Shown here: positions 19,582-27,440 of the stretch, in pieces | Position numbering within the stretch: the first letter of the stretch is position 1 | How the letters are laid out: each line of letters starts with the position of its first letter | Source of the DNA: Terrisporobacter othiniensis | Lineage (GTDB): Bacteria > Bacillota > Clostridia > Peptostreptococcales > Peptostreptococcaceae | Direction of reading: 5' to 3' | Length of the DNA: 61,740 nt | Assembly (NCBI RefSeq): GCF_000808015.1 | Contig: NZ_JWHR01000075.1 | Location: 1-61,740, forward strand | Position numbers and translations under genes: made by a program | Notes under the pieces: model-generated | The model's database searches: none | What the model was told of the DNA's origin: nothing | What the model saw: the letters and a program-made list of their open reading frames with translations, nothing else

Positions 19582-19624
19582 AAGTCCAACTTTTAGGTCT
19601 TAGTACAAAAAGCAGTTCTTTTTT

Positions 19625-20644
19625 TTATTGAGGTTCTTCTAACATCCATTTAATATAAACACCATATCCTACAGTAGGATTATTTTCTAAAGCATGAGAT
19701 ACAGCACCAACTATTTTGTTACCTTGTACTATTGGAGTTCCACTCATTCCTTGTACAATACCACCAGTTTCTTTTAAAAGCTGAGGGTCGGTAATTTTAA
19801 TTTTAATTCCTTTTGAGTCAGGCTTTCTTTGTTTCTCAATATTAATTATTTCAACATTATATTTTTTACATACGTTGCTTTTGTTTTGTAAGATAATTTG
19901 AGCTTTTCCTAATTTAACTTCATCTACTTCTGCCACTTTATACTTTTTGTAATTAGATAAATCCATATTATTAATTACACCTTTAATGCCAAAAGTAGTA
20001 TTATCATCAAATTCACCAATTACATTGTTTTTTGTGGCATTTATACATCCTACATTACCTTTACAAGATTTCTTAATATTTAAATTGTTTGTTAATGAAA
20101 TACAACCTTTTTTTATAGGAATTTTTCTTGTAGTTCCTATATTAATAGAGTGAGCTACAGCACCAAATTCATTTGTATTAGGATTAATATAAGTTAAAGT
20201 AGCAAAACCTGATATGAAGTTATTAAAATTAATTTTTTCTAAGGCATTTTTATCACATTTTAAACAAAAAACTGAATTTTCTCTTCTTATTAAGACTGAA
20301 GCATCATCATCTCTATTTAATGAAGAAATAGCATAACTAAAATCTTCATAAGAAGTAATATCATTATTTTCTACCTTTAAAATAGAATCACCTATTTTTA
20401 ATGGACAATTATCAATTTCATTTCTAACAATGATATTTTTTAATTCTGCATCAATTTGTAATATATTTCCCATAGGTATTAAGTATTCACAATCATTTTT
20501 TTCTAAAGATTGTGAATAAATAAAATTATTTGAGAAAAAATATAGAAAAACATAAAAAAATATTAAAACTAAACCATTTATTCTATTTTTTATTTTTGAT
20601 GAAGCAATTTCATCTTTAAAAATTTTATTTAAAATATAAAACAC
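19625..20644 (-). CDS. SpoIVB-like sporulation peptidase (family S55)
   Basis: A 339-residue serine peptidase with an N-terminal membrane anchor (about 24-45), a PDZ-like region (about 80-125) and an S55 domain. The catalytic pair is visible: H165 in EFGAVAHSINIG and S301 in GIVQGMSGTPIVQG, followed by GAVSHALENNPTVGYGVYI. In Bacillus, SpoIVB is made in the forespore and triggers pro-sigma-K processing. It is shorter than the Bacillus enzyme (about 425). The ATG follows AGAAGGTG. A BofC-domain protein, an inhibitor of SpoIVB in Bacillus, is also in this window. Some clostridia carry two SpoIVB paralogs, so I leave the symbol open. Confidence 0.9.
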   Translation of the reverse strand: MFYILNKIFKDEIASSKIKNRINGLVLIFFYVFLYFFSNNFIYSQSLEKNDCEYLIPMGNILQIDAELKNIIVRNEIDNCPLKIGDSILKVENNDITSYEDFSYAISSLNRDDDASVLIRRENSVFCLKCDKNALEKINFNNFISGFATLTYINPNTNEFGAVAHSINIGTTRKIPIKKGCISLTNNLNIKKSCKGNVGCINATKNNVIGEFDDNTTFGIKGVINNMDLSNYKKYKVAEVDEVKLGKAQIILQNKSNVCKKYNVEIINIEKQRKPDSKGIKIKITDPQLLKETGGIVQGMSGTPIVQGNKIVGAVSHALENNPTVGYGVYIKWMLEEPQ

Positions 20645-20796
20645 CTTCTTTCTGTCATGAGTTCATGTTGGTGCTTTAATATTATCTTGCTCAGTATAGG
20701 AGTTTTAATCCTTGGAAATGAGTTTCAACAAGGGCGAAGATTTCAAAAAAAAACAAGGGATAATTTAAAATGGCTAAATTTAAACGACAAAAAAAT

Positions 20797-20848
20797 AAAA
20801 GAAATAAAAACATGTAATTTTATTGTAAGATATGTTTTTATTTCTTTT
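20797..20848 (-). terminator. Hairpin after the disordered small-protein gene
   Basis: Arms AAAAGAAATAAAAACAT and ATGTTTTTATTTCTTTT around an 18-base loop. On the minus strand it ends in a T run and overlaps the last codons of the gene ending at 20838. Confidence 0.75.
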
Positions 20849-21266
20849 TTTTTATGATTTTTTTACCATTATTACCGTCATTTTTTGAGGAAGTTACTGC
20901 AACATCAGCGACAGGAGGAGTAAAGACTGGATTATTAGTATTATTATTGCAATTGTTTACACTTTGTATTAATGCTAATTCATCAGACAAAACAGCAAAA
21001 AAGGTAGATAATATTCCTAAATCTGTTGAAGATAATTCTTCACCCAAAGCAATAGCTAGAGTTGAAGCTAGAACAATATAGTCGACTGAGCTAAAACAAC
21101 AAAGTTTAGAGTGTGTATTTTTACTACTGCTAGATTGACTTGATTGAGTATTACTATAAGCAGAACTTTTTTGAGCTTTGGAGTTATTGTTAATGTTTTC
21201 TTTTTGGCAGTTACTTCTTTTTTTAGACTTCTTTTTTCTATTTGGATTATTTTTTGTTTCACTCAT
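20838..21266 (-). CDS. Small protein with disordered ends and a conserved-looking core, function unknown
   Basis: A 142-residue protein. Residues 1-55 are rich in Lys, Asn and Ser (basic, disordered). Residues about 60-103 form a compact, mildly hydrophobic core (DYIVLASTLAIALGEELSST, then DLGILSTFFAVLSDELALIQ). The end is Asn-rich and finishes in a KKIIKKKK tail. I recall similar cores in small clostridial proteins but cannot name a function. It lies next to spoIVB on the same strand, about 190 bases upstream, and divergent from an amidase. A sporulation role is only a guess from position. Confidence 0.7.
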   Translation of the reverse strand: MSETKNNPNRKKKSKKRSNCQKENINNNSKAQKSSAYSNTQSSQSSSSKNTHSKLCCFSSVDYIVLASTLAIALGEELSSTDLGILSTFFAVLSDELALIQSVNNCNNNTNNPVFTPPVADVAVTSSKNDGNNGKKIIKKKK

Positions 21267-21428
21267 TTATTTAATCTCTGAATAGAGATTTATAATCACC
21301 TCCAAAACTAGATATATAAATATATATGTTAAACATAGAAAATAAAAAACTATGAAGATAAATAAGCCAATCAAAAGTAGGAAATAATAATTTATATTAA
21401 AATATTATAGAAAAAGAAAGGAAGGCTT

Positions 21429-22238
21429 ATGAAACTTTATAAAGTATCACTTATTATTATAATGATTTTAGGGATAATCTTTATTGGCAACTCTGACCCG
21501 ATGAAAAACTTATATAAAAACAGTGCATCTATAATAACGGGGTTAAAAATAGATGACAAAAGTAAAAATTCAACTAAAAAGGAAGATACAAAGGAGAAAG
21601 AGAAAGCTGAAAAATATTTAATTTGTATAGATCCAGGTCACCAAGCCAAGGGAGATTGGAAAAGTGAACCTGTAGGACCTGGATCACCATACCAAAAAGC
21701 TAGAGTTTCTTCTGGTACAGTCGGTATAAGTACAAAAAAACCAGAATATATTTTGAATTTAGAAGCATCTGAAGTTTTAAAACATATATTAATAAGTAAA
21801 GGTTTTGAAGTTATTATGACTAGAGAAAGTCATGATGTAAATATAAGTAATTTAGAAAGAGCTACATTTGCTAATAATAAGAATGCAAATATGGTGATTA
21901 GAATCCACGCGGATGGTTCTGACGATACATCAATAACAGGTGCATCCATTTTAATTCCATCGCAAAAAGGTAAATATACATCATCAATCTTTGAAGCTAG
22001 TTATGAATGTGCTAATTTAATAAAAAGTAAAATGGACAATGGCGGATTTAAAGTTAATGGAATCTTTGAAAGAGATGACTTAACAGGATTCAATTGGTCC
22101 AAAGTACCAGTAGTATTGGTAGAAATGGGATTTATGAGTAATTATAATGAAGATGAGATGATGTCTAATAAAGAATATCAAAGAAAAATGATGCAAAGTA
22201 TTGCTGACGGAGTAGAAGAGTATTTTCAGACTAATTAA
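21429..22238 (+). CDS. N-acetylmuramoyl-L-alanine amidase (Amidase_3)
   Basis: A 269-residue zinc amidase that cuts the stem peptide from muramic acid. An N-terminal hydrophobic anchor or signal (about 4-20) and a charged linker (40-60) precede the Amidase_3 domain. Zinc and catalytic residues are visible: His in CIDPGHQAK, Glu in NLEASEVL, His in VIRIHADGSDD, and the catalytic Glu in VLVEMGFMSN. The ATG follows AAAGGAAGGC. It resembles CwlD in size, but a cell-separation role is equally possible. The next gene begins 13 bases later and is probably cotranscribed. Confidence 0.88.
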   Translation: MKLYKVSLIIIMILGIIFIGNSDPMKNLYKNSASIITGLKIDDKSKNSTKKEDTKEKEKAEKYLICIDPGHQAKGDWKSEPVGPGSPYQKARVSSGTVGISTKKPEYILNLEASEVLKHILISKGFEVIMTRESHDVNISNLERATFANNKNANMVIRIHADGSDDTSITGASILIPSQKGKYTSSIFEASYECANLIKSKMDNGGFKVNGIFERDDLTGFNWSKVPVVLVEMGFMSNYNEDEMMSNKEYQRKMMQSIADGVEEYFQTN

Positions 22239-22251
22239 AGTGGTGATATAA

Positions 22252-22980
22252 ATGAATAATCGTGTAGAAAAAGTTTGTGGTAGACTAATATCTCAAACCT
22301 TTAGAGTAATAAATCCTATTAAAAAGAAAATTATAAATACAAACTGTGAAGTACATTTATTTATTCAAAACAGCGCGTTAGATGTACTAAGAGAAGACAG
22401 GTATAATAAACAAGCACAGTTTTATAAAAATTTTGAACCCTATATAAATAAAGGATTAGTATGGGCTGACCAAGATTTCAAATCATATTTTCATTTTTAT
22501 AATCCTGAAGATAAAAAGGGCATGTATGGTCATACAACAAATGCTATGACTTTAGCAAATACTTACTATAAAAATGCACTACACTTTATCAGTAAAAATG
22601 ATTATGAAAATGGAATGGCTTATTTTGGTGCAATGTGTCACGTAATACAAGATGTGACAATACCTCAACATGCTAAAAGAAAATTGTTAGATAGTCATAA
22701 ACAATTTGAAACTTATGTGAAATTAAATTATAGAAAAGTAAAACGATTCAAAACAAAGGAAGGACCTTTAGTTTATAATAGTGTGAGTGACTATATAGAT
22801 TTTAACTCTAGAAGTGCTTTAAATTTTGATTATATGTACAAAGGCATAAATGATGATAAAACAAAATTCTACCTTGTAGCATTTAATGCCCTCAATCTTG
22901 CTCAGAGAAGTACAGCGGGATGTATGCTAATGTTTTATGATGACTTAGAAATGATAAGGAAAAAGGATAAATATAACTAA
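22252..22980 (+). CDS. Zinc-dependent phospholipase C-like protein without signal peptide
   Basis: A 242-residue protein of the zinc phospholipase C / S1-P1 nuclease fold. The metal-site pattern H-x3-D-x5-H-x8-H-x3-E is clear in CHVIQDVTIPQHAKRK and SHKQFETYV, and earlier GHTTNAM and WADQDF supply further ligands. In secreted family members such as C. perfringens alpha-toxin, a signal peptide is removed to expose an N-terminal Trp that binds zinc. Here the N-terminus (MNNRVEKVCGRLISQ) is neither a signal nor cleaved in an obvious way. It is 13 bases behind the amidase gene. Substrate and location are unknown. Confidence 0.82.
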   Translation: MNNRVEKVCGRLISQTFRVINPIKKKIINTNCEVHLFIQNSALDVLREDRYNKQAQFYKNFEPYINKGLVWADQDFKSYFHFYNPEDKKGMYGHTTNAMTLANTYYKNALHFISKNDYENGMAYFGAMCHVIQDVTIPQHAKRKLLDSHKQFETYVKLNYRKVKRFKTKEGPLVYNSVSDYIDFNSRSALNFDYMYKGINDDKTKFYLVAFNALNLAQRSTAGCMLMFYDDLEMIRKKDKYN

Positions 22981-22985
22981 TTAAT

Positions 22986-23022
22986 AAAAGAGCCAACTTA
23001 AAATTTTAAGATGACTCTTTTT
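22986..23022 (+). terminator. Terminator after the amidase/phospholipase operon
   Basis: AAAGAGCC..CTTAAAA / TTTTAAG..GACTCTTT forms a mismatched stem and runs into TTTTT, five bases after the stop. Confidence 0.8.
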
Positions 23023-23142
23023 CTTTATATAATCATATTTTGCTTATTGAAAAAAGGTAAAAATAATAAATATACATTTTTATAAAAATGAAATATAATA
23101 GTATAGATATTATAGACAAAAAATTTATGAAGAGGTGTGAAA

Positions 23143-24693
23143 ATGCTTGTAGTAGAAAATGTCAGTCATGGATTCGGGGCTAGAGTTATACTAGAAAATG
23201 TATCTTTTAGACTTAAAAAAGGTGAACATATAGCACTAGTTGGTGCAAATGGTGAAGGTAAATCTAGTTTTTTAAATATAATAACAAAAAAACTTATGCC
23301 AGACGCAGGAAATATAAAATGGTCTTCAAGAGCGACTGTTGGTTATTTAGATCAGCATTCAGTTCTTGAAAAAGGAAATACAATAAAAGATATTCTTAGA
23401 GGTGCTTTTAAGCATATGTTTGAACTAGAGCAAGAAATGCTTGCTATGTATGACAAAATGGGTGAAGCAAGTGATGAGGAGATGACTAAACTTCTTGAAG
23501 AAACGGCTGAAATCCAAACAATATTAGAAAATAGTGGATTTTATACAATAGATGCAAAAATCCAAGAAGTAGCTAACGGACTAGGTCTTGGAGAAGTTGG
23601 ATTAGATAGAGATGTTGATGATTTAAGTGGAGGACAAAGAACAAAAGTACTCTTAACTAAATTACTTTTAGAAAGTCCAACAATACTTATCCTTGACGAG
23701 CCTACTAACCATTTAGATGAGGAACATATAGTATGGCTTACTAGATATCTTCAAGAATACGAAAACAGCTTTATCTTAGTATCACATGATGTTCCATTTA
23801 TAAATGATACTTGTAATGTAATTTATCATATAGAAAATGCAGAGCTTACTAGATACAAAGGCAACTACGATGAGTTTGTAAGACTTAATGAAATTAAGAA
23901 AAGACAGGAAGAAAGTGCTTATGAAAAGCAAGTTGAAGAAAGAAGAAAGCTTGAAGATTTCGTACAAAGAAATAAAGCAAGAGTTGCCACACGTGGTATG
24001 GCAAACTCTAGACAAAAAATACTTGATAAGATGGAAATTTTAGAAAGACCAAAGGAAAAAATAAAACCAACATTTGATTTTAGAAATGCTAGAGCGGCTT
24101 CTAGATTTATATTCCAAACAGATAACTTAGTATTAGGTTACAATGATCCTTTAACTAAACCATTAAACTTTCAACTAGAAAGAGGGCAAAAAATAGCTCT
24201 TAAAGGTATGAATGGTATAGGTAAGTCTACATTACTGAGAACATTACTTGGAATACAAAAACCATTTGATGGATCAGTACAATTAGGAGATTATTTAGAA
24301 GTAGGATATTTCGAGCAAGAGTCTTCAAAGGATAATTACAACACTGCTTTAGATGATGTATGGAATGAATATCCAGTATTAACAAACTATGAAGTAAGAC
24401 AAGCTTTAGCTAAATGTGGCCTTTCAAATGAGCACATAACTTCTCAAGTTAGAGTTCTTAGTGGAGGAGAAGCTGCTAAGGTTAGACTTTGTAAATTAAT
24501 GCTTAAAGATATAAACTTCTTAGTACTTGATGAGCCTACTAACCACCTAGATGTGGAGGCTAAGGATGAGCTAAAGAAAGCTATAAAAGAGTTCAAAGGA
24601 ACTGTTTTATTAGTTTGTCATGAACCTGAATTTTACAGTGACATAGTAGATGATGTATGGAATATAGAAGATTTCACTACTAAAATAGTATAA
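23143..24693 (+). CDS. ABC-F family ATPase
   Basis: A soluble protein of about 516 residues with two ABC ATPase domains and no membrane segment. First domain: GANGEGKSS, LSGGQRTK, LDEPTNHLD. Linker: a charged helix pair around 240-310. Second domain: GMNGIGKST, LSGGEAAKVR, LDEPTNHLD. ABC-F proteins act on the ribosome E site, as translation factors or as antibiotic protection proteins. The short linker favours a housekeeping YbiT/YkpA-type role. I chose the ATG at 23143, seven bases after AGAGG; an in-frame GTG at 23137 is too close. Confidence 0.92.
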   Translation: MLVVENVSHGFGARVILENVSFRLKKGEHIALVGANGEGKSSFLNIITKKLMPDAGNIKWSSRATVGYLDQHSVLEKGNTIKDILRGAFKHMFELEQEMLAMYDKMGEASDEEMTKLLEETAEIQTILENSGFYTIDAKIQEVANGLGLGEVGLDRDVDDLSGGQRTKVLLTKLLLESPTILILDEPTNHLDEEHIVWLTRYLQEYENSFILVSHDVPFINDTCNVIYHIENAELTRYKGNYDEFVRLNEIKKRQEESAYEKQVEERRKLEDFVQRNKARVATRGMANSRQKILDKMEILERPKEKIKPTFDFRNARAASRFIFQTDNLVLGYNDPLTKPLNFQLERGQKIALKGMNGIGKSTLLRTLLGIQKPFDGSVQLGDYLEVGYFEQESSKDNYNTALDDVWNEYPVLTNYEVRQALAKCGLSNEHITSQVRVLSGGEAAKVRLCKLMLKDINFLVLDEPTNHLDVEAKDELKKAIKEFKGTVLLVCHEPEFYSDIVDDVWNIEDFTTKIV

Positions 24694-24712
24694 ATTTAAT
24701 TTTTAGAATATG

Positions 24713-24740
24713 AGCAACGGTATATTTATATATCGTTGCT
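24713..24740 (+). repeat. Hairpin after the ABC-F gene
   Basis: AGCAACGgTATA / TATAtCGTTGCT stem, 20 bases after the stop, followed by TAAAAAA rather than T. It may be a weak terminator or an mRNA-stabilising hairpin. Confidence 0.6.
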
Positions 24741-24787
24741 TAAAAAATATAAAGGGAAATAAAAAATTTATTTTAAGGGGATTATAA

Positions 24788-25420
24788 ATGAAAAGATTAT
24801 TAAATATCTTGATTTCATTTTCATTGGCTATTTTTATAATCAGTGGTTCAGTAATATTAGCTTTAAAGTGTAAAAGTTTATATTATTATGATGTGAAAAA
24901 ATTAAACATAAGTGCTATGAGTGGATTTAGTGAAGAGGAAATTAAACTAAACTACGATTACTTAATTGACTATAATTTAAATGCAAATGTTGGGGAATTT
25001 AACTTGCCTACAATTAAATATTCTGAAGAAGGAAAAATTCATTTTGAAGAAGTAAGAAATATATTTCAAGTTATTAAAAGTGTGTTTTACATAAGTGGAA
25101 TAATTTCTTTATTGGGAGTAATTTTAAGTATTAAAAATAAAAATATAAATTTTTTAAATGCTACATCAATAATTACAATATTATTGCCAATAATTGCAAC
25201 AATACCACTTGTTATTAATTTTAATTATTTCTTTATAAAATTCCATGAGGCAGTATTTTCTAATGATTATTGGATATTTGATCCTAGAATAGATCCAGTG
25301 ATTAATATGTTGCCACAGGATATATTTTTCCACATAGGGATATTGATTTTAGCAATAGTACTTATAGTAAGCATTTTGCTACAAATAAGTTATAGAGTGT
25401 TAAATAAAAGATTAAAATAA
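24788..25420 (+). CDS. DUF1461 / TIGR01906 integral membrane protein (Lit-like)
   Basis: A 210-residue protein with about four membrane helices (about 7-29, 95-115, 122-148, 180-203) and an outer loop. The motif FHEAVFSNDYWIFDP with NMLPQDIFFHIG is the signature of the DUF1461 family, as I recall it. That family includes the Enterococcus lipoprotein intramolecular transacylase Lit, which moves an acyl chain on bacterial lipoproteins, and conserved histidines are in the right region (FHEAVF, FFHIG). Whether this member has that activity cannot be seen. It stands alone, after an AAGGGG ribosome site. Confidence 0.8.
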   Translation: MKRLLNILISFSLAIFIISGSVILALKCKSLYYYDVKKLNISAMSGFSEEEIKLNYDYLIDYNLNANVGEFNLPTIKYSEEGKIHFEEVRNIFQVIKSVFYISGIISLLGVILSIKNKNINFLNATSIITILLPIIATIPLVINFNYFFIKFHEAVFSNDYWIFDPRIDPVINMLPQDIFFHIGILILAIVLIVSILLQISYRVLNKRLK

Positions 25421-25470
25421 ATTATAAGACCATGATTTGGTAAAATTGCCAAATCATGGTCTTATAATTT
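25419..25470. terminator. Perfect 22-bp inverted repeat at the end of the DUF1461 gene
   Basis: The arms 25419-25440 and 25449-25470 match perfectly over 22 bases around the 8-base loop TAAAATTG. The left arm starts within the stop codon. There is no proper T run, but a stem this long would block or process transcripts from either side. Confidence 0.75.
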
Positions 25471-25627
25471 ATATGGATTTATTGGAATGAGAATATATAT
25501 TATATGTAAAAAAGTTAAAATTATTCAATATATTGTAGAATACAGAGATGAAATATTATAAAATCTTATAAGAACGATAATATTTTTAACATTGTACAAA
25601 TCAAATTGGAGGTAATATGGAGGGAAT

Positions 25628-26977
25628 ATGATAAAGAATAAAGTAAATGGTGTTACGGTTAAATTACTAGCAATTGCACTAATTTTGAGTGCTAATTTTT
25701 TACCACTAGAAGTACAAGCCTTAAATAAAAAGGATACAGTAATCACTAGTCAAGTTGAAAAAAGTTCAAAAACTACACAAAAGGGAGTAGTAAATACGAA
25801 GTCTTTAAATATTAGAAAAGGAGCTGGAACTAAATATTCGAAGATAGGTTCTTTATCTAAAGGTGATAAGGTTCAAGTAGAAGGTAAAACTTCTAGTGGA
25901 TGGTATAGAATCAAGTATAAGAAGACTTACGGATATGTTAGTGCAAAATATATAAAAATCACATCAACTAACTCATCAAGCTCAAGCACAACATCAAAAG
26001 CTACAAAAGTTAAATATACGGGTACTACAACTGGTGGTTTGAATGTAAGAAAGGGTGGATCAACATCCTATTCTAAAATAGGGTCATTAAAAAAAGGAAG
26101 TAAATTACAAATAATTGTTAAGCTTTCAAATGGTTGGTATAAAATCAAATATAAGAATACATATGGGTATATTATTGGAAAATATGTAAAAAATGTTAAA
26201 GCAATTAATTCATCAAATTCAAACTCTGAAGAGGTAATTATAAAAACTGGTACTATAAATATATCATCAGTAGATGTTATGAAAAAATCCTCTCTAGAAT
26301 CTACTAAAATAGGAACTTTATCAAAAGGAAATAAAGTAGATATTACAAAAATAGAAAGTAATGGATGGTATAGAATTAAATATAATGGTGATTATGGATA
26401 TGTTGAAACTTCTTATATAGATCTTAATAAAGAAAGAACAGATTTAAATAATTTCTTGTTTGTAGGAGATTCATTCACATATCTTATGAAAGATACTATA
26501 GCATCTAAAAATAAAAATGTATATATACATGCTAAGAGTGGAAGTATGCCAGGATATTGGATAGATAAAGTATCAAGTATGCCTAAAAACTCAAAGGTAG
26601 ATGGAGTTGTTTTATTAATAGGAGTAAATGGTGCAGGATATGAGTCAAATAGAACTGATGTTAAGATTTTAATTAATAAATTATCTGAAAGATATCCAGA
26701 TAAGACTATTTATGTGCAAAAGATTTTCCCAGTGGGAAGAGCGTTTAAAAGTGCAAATCCTTATTCATTTAATCAAAAGATATCAGGCCTAAATAGTGTT
26801 ATAGAGTCTCACTGCAAAAAAGTAGACAATGCTGTATTTATAAACACTACGTCAGGATTTATAGATAATGATGGCTACTTACTAAATCATAGTGGAGATG
26901 GGTTACATATAGCATCTAAATATAACAACAAATTTTATAGCAATATATTTAATGCAGTAAAAAAAGCAGAAAAATAA
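25628..26977 (+). CDS. Secreted protein with three SH3b domains and an SGNH hydrolase domain
   Basis: A 449-residue exported protein. The signal peptide runs to about residue 36 (ANFLPLEVQA). Three bacterial SH3 domains (about 52-113, 130-190, 205-266) repeat the pattern L-N-[IV]-R-K-G...GWY[RK]IKY...YGY[VI]. They are expected to bind peptidoglycan. The C-terminal SGNH/GDSL hydrolase domain starts with FLFVGDSF near 280 and has DGLHIAS near 424-427 for the Asp-His pair. It is probably a wall-bound esterase, perhaps a peptidoglycan or polysaccharide deacetylase. The ATG is preceded by GGAGGG. Confidence 0.88.
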   Translation: MIKNKVNGVTVKLLAIALILSANFLPLEVQALNKKDTVITSQVEKSSKTTQKGVVNTKSLNIRKGAGTKYSKIGSLSKGDKVQVEGKTSSGWYRIKYKKTYGYVSAKYIKITSTNSSSSSTTSKATKVKYTGTTTGGLNVRKGGSTSYSKIGSLKKGSKLQIIVKLSNGWYKIKYKNTYGYIIGKYVKNVKAINSSNSNSEEVIIKTGTINISSVDVMKKSSLESTKIGTLSKGNKVDITKIESNGWYRIKYNGDYGYVETSYIDLNKERTDLNNFLFVGDSFTYLMKDTIASKNKNVYIHAKSGSMPGYWIDKVSSMPKNSKVDGVVLLIGVNGAGYESNRTDVKILINKLSERYPDKTIYVQKIFPVGRAFKSANPYSFNQKISGLNSVIESHCKKVDNAVFINTTSGFIDNDGYLLNHSGDGLHIASKYNNKFYSNIFNAVKKAEK

Positions 26978-26993
26978 ATATTCTATATAATAT

Positions 26994-27023
26994 AAAAAAG
27001 GAGATATTAATATCTCCTTTTTT
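26994..27023. terminator. Bidirectional terminator between convergent genes
   Basis: A perfect 30-base palindrome, AAAAAAGGAGATATT followed by its complement, with T runs on both strands. It lies between the SGNH gene and the convergent cysteine-rich gene. Confidence 0.93.
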
Positions 27024-27024
27024 A

Positions 27025-27288
27025 TTAATCATCTTTTTTAGTTATTTTAATAATATCTTGAAATTTTCCCATAATATAATCATAGTTATCTCTTCTATGA
27101 GGAAGAGTGCATTTACTACAATCCTTTATACCTTTATCAGTATACTTAAAATTGCCACCACATTTATCTTTTAAAGCATAAAGGGGACAATAACAAAACA
27201 AACAATTGAAATTATCAGGGTCACTTGTTTTATGACAAGGAAAGTATTCGCATTCCTTGTGATTAAAGAATTTATAATTTTCACTCAT
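27025..27288 (-). CDS. Cysteine-rich small-domain protein
   Basis: An 87-residue protein with nine cysteines, including CEYFPCHK, CLFCYCPLY, CGGNFKY and CSKCTLPH. This is the layout of the small cysteine-rich domain family (PF04071, from memory). In some organisms that domain occurs next to or fused with cobalamin-synthesis proteins. It probably binds zinc or an Fe-S cluster. No signal peptide. The ATG follows AGGAGGT on the minus strand. No partner gene is visible. Confidence 0.8.
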   Translation of the reverse strand: MSENYKFFNHKECEYFPCHKTSDPDNFNCLFCYCPLYALKDKCGGNFKYTDKGIKDCSKCTLPHRRDNYDYIMGKFQDIIKITKKDD

Positions 27289-27440
27289 AAGGTAAACCTC
27301 CTGCTATTAATAATTTAATTATACTAAATATTAACTTTAATGGTATAATTATAAAAAATTAATATTTAGAAAAAATAAAAAATATAGCAAAGAAAATATT
27401 TTTTAACATATACATACATTAAGATAAAAGAGGTGTAAGA

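Larger units (their letters stand above)
18997..19607 (+). mobile_element. Internally deleted IS3-family (IS150-like) element
   Basis: The ends form an imperfect inverted repeat: TGTACTGCACCCCAATTGTT on the left, and on the right a sequence whose complement begins TGTACTAAGACCTAAAAGTT and continues GGAC. Similarity continues outward (AAAGAACT.CT on both sides), so the true ends may be near 18980 and 19622. Inside are the start of OrfA and the end of OrfB, with the middle of the transposase missing. At about 610 bases it is half the usual size and cannot move unaided. No target duplication was found by eye. Confidence 0.75.

Noticed and set aside
20771..20818. Tiny basic open frame MAKFKRQKNKRNKNM on the plus strand
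   Set aside because: Fifteen codons inside a terminator arm with only a weak AAGGG upstream; most likely chance in A-rich DNA.
20657..20857. Plus-strand frame of 66 codons with a hydrophobic start, opposite the spoIVB upstream region
   Set aside because: No ribosome site, and it overlaps the control region and terminator of minus-strand genes; codon pattern unlike neighbours.
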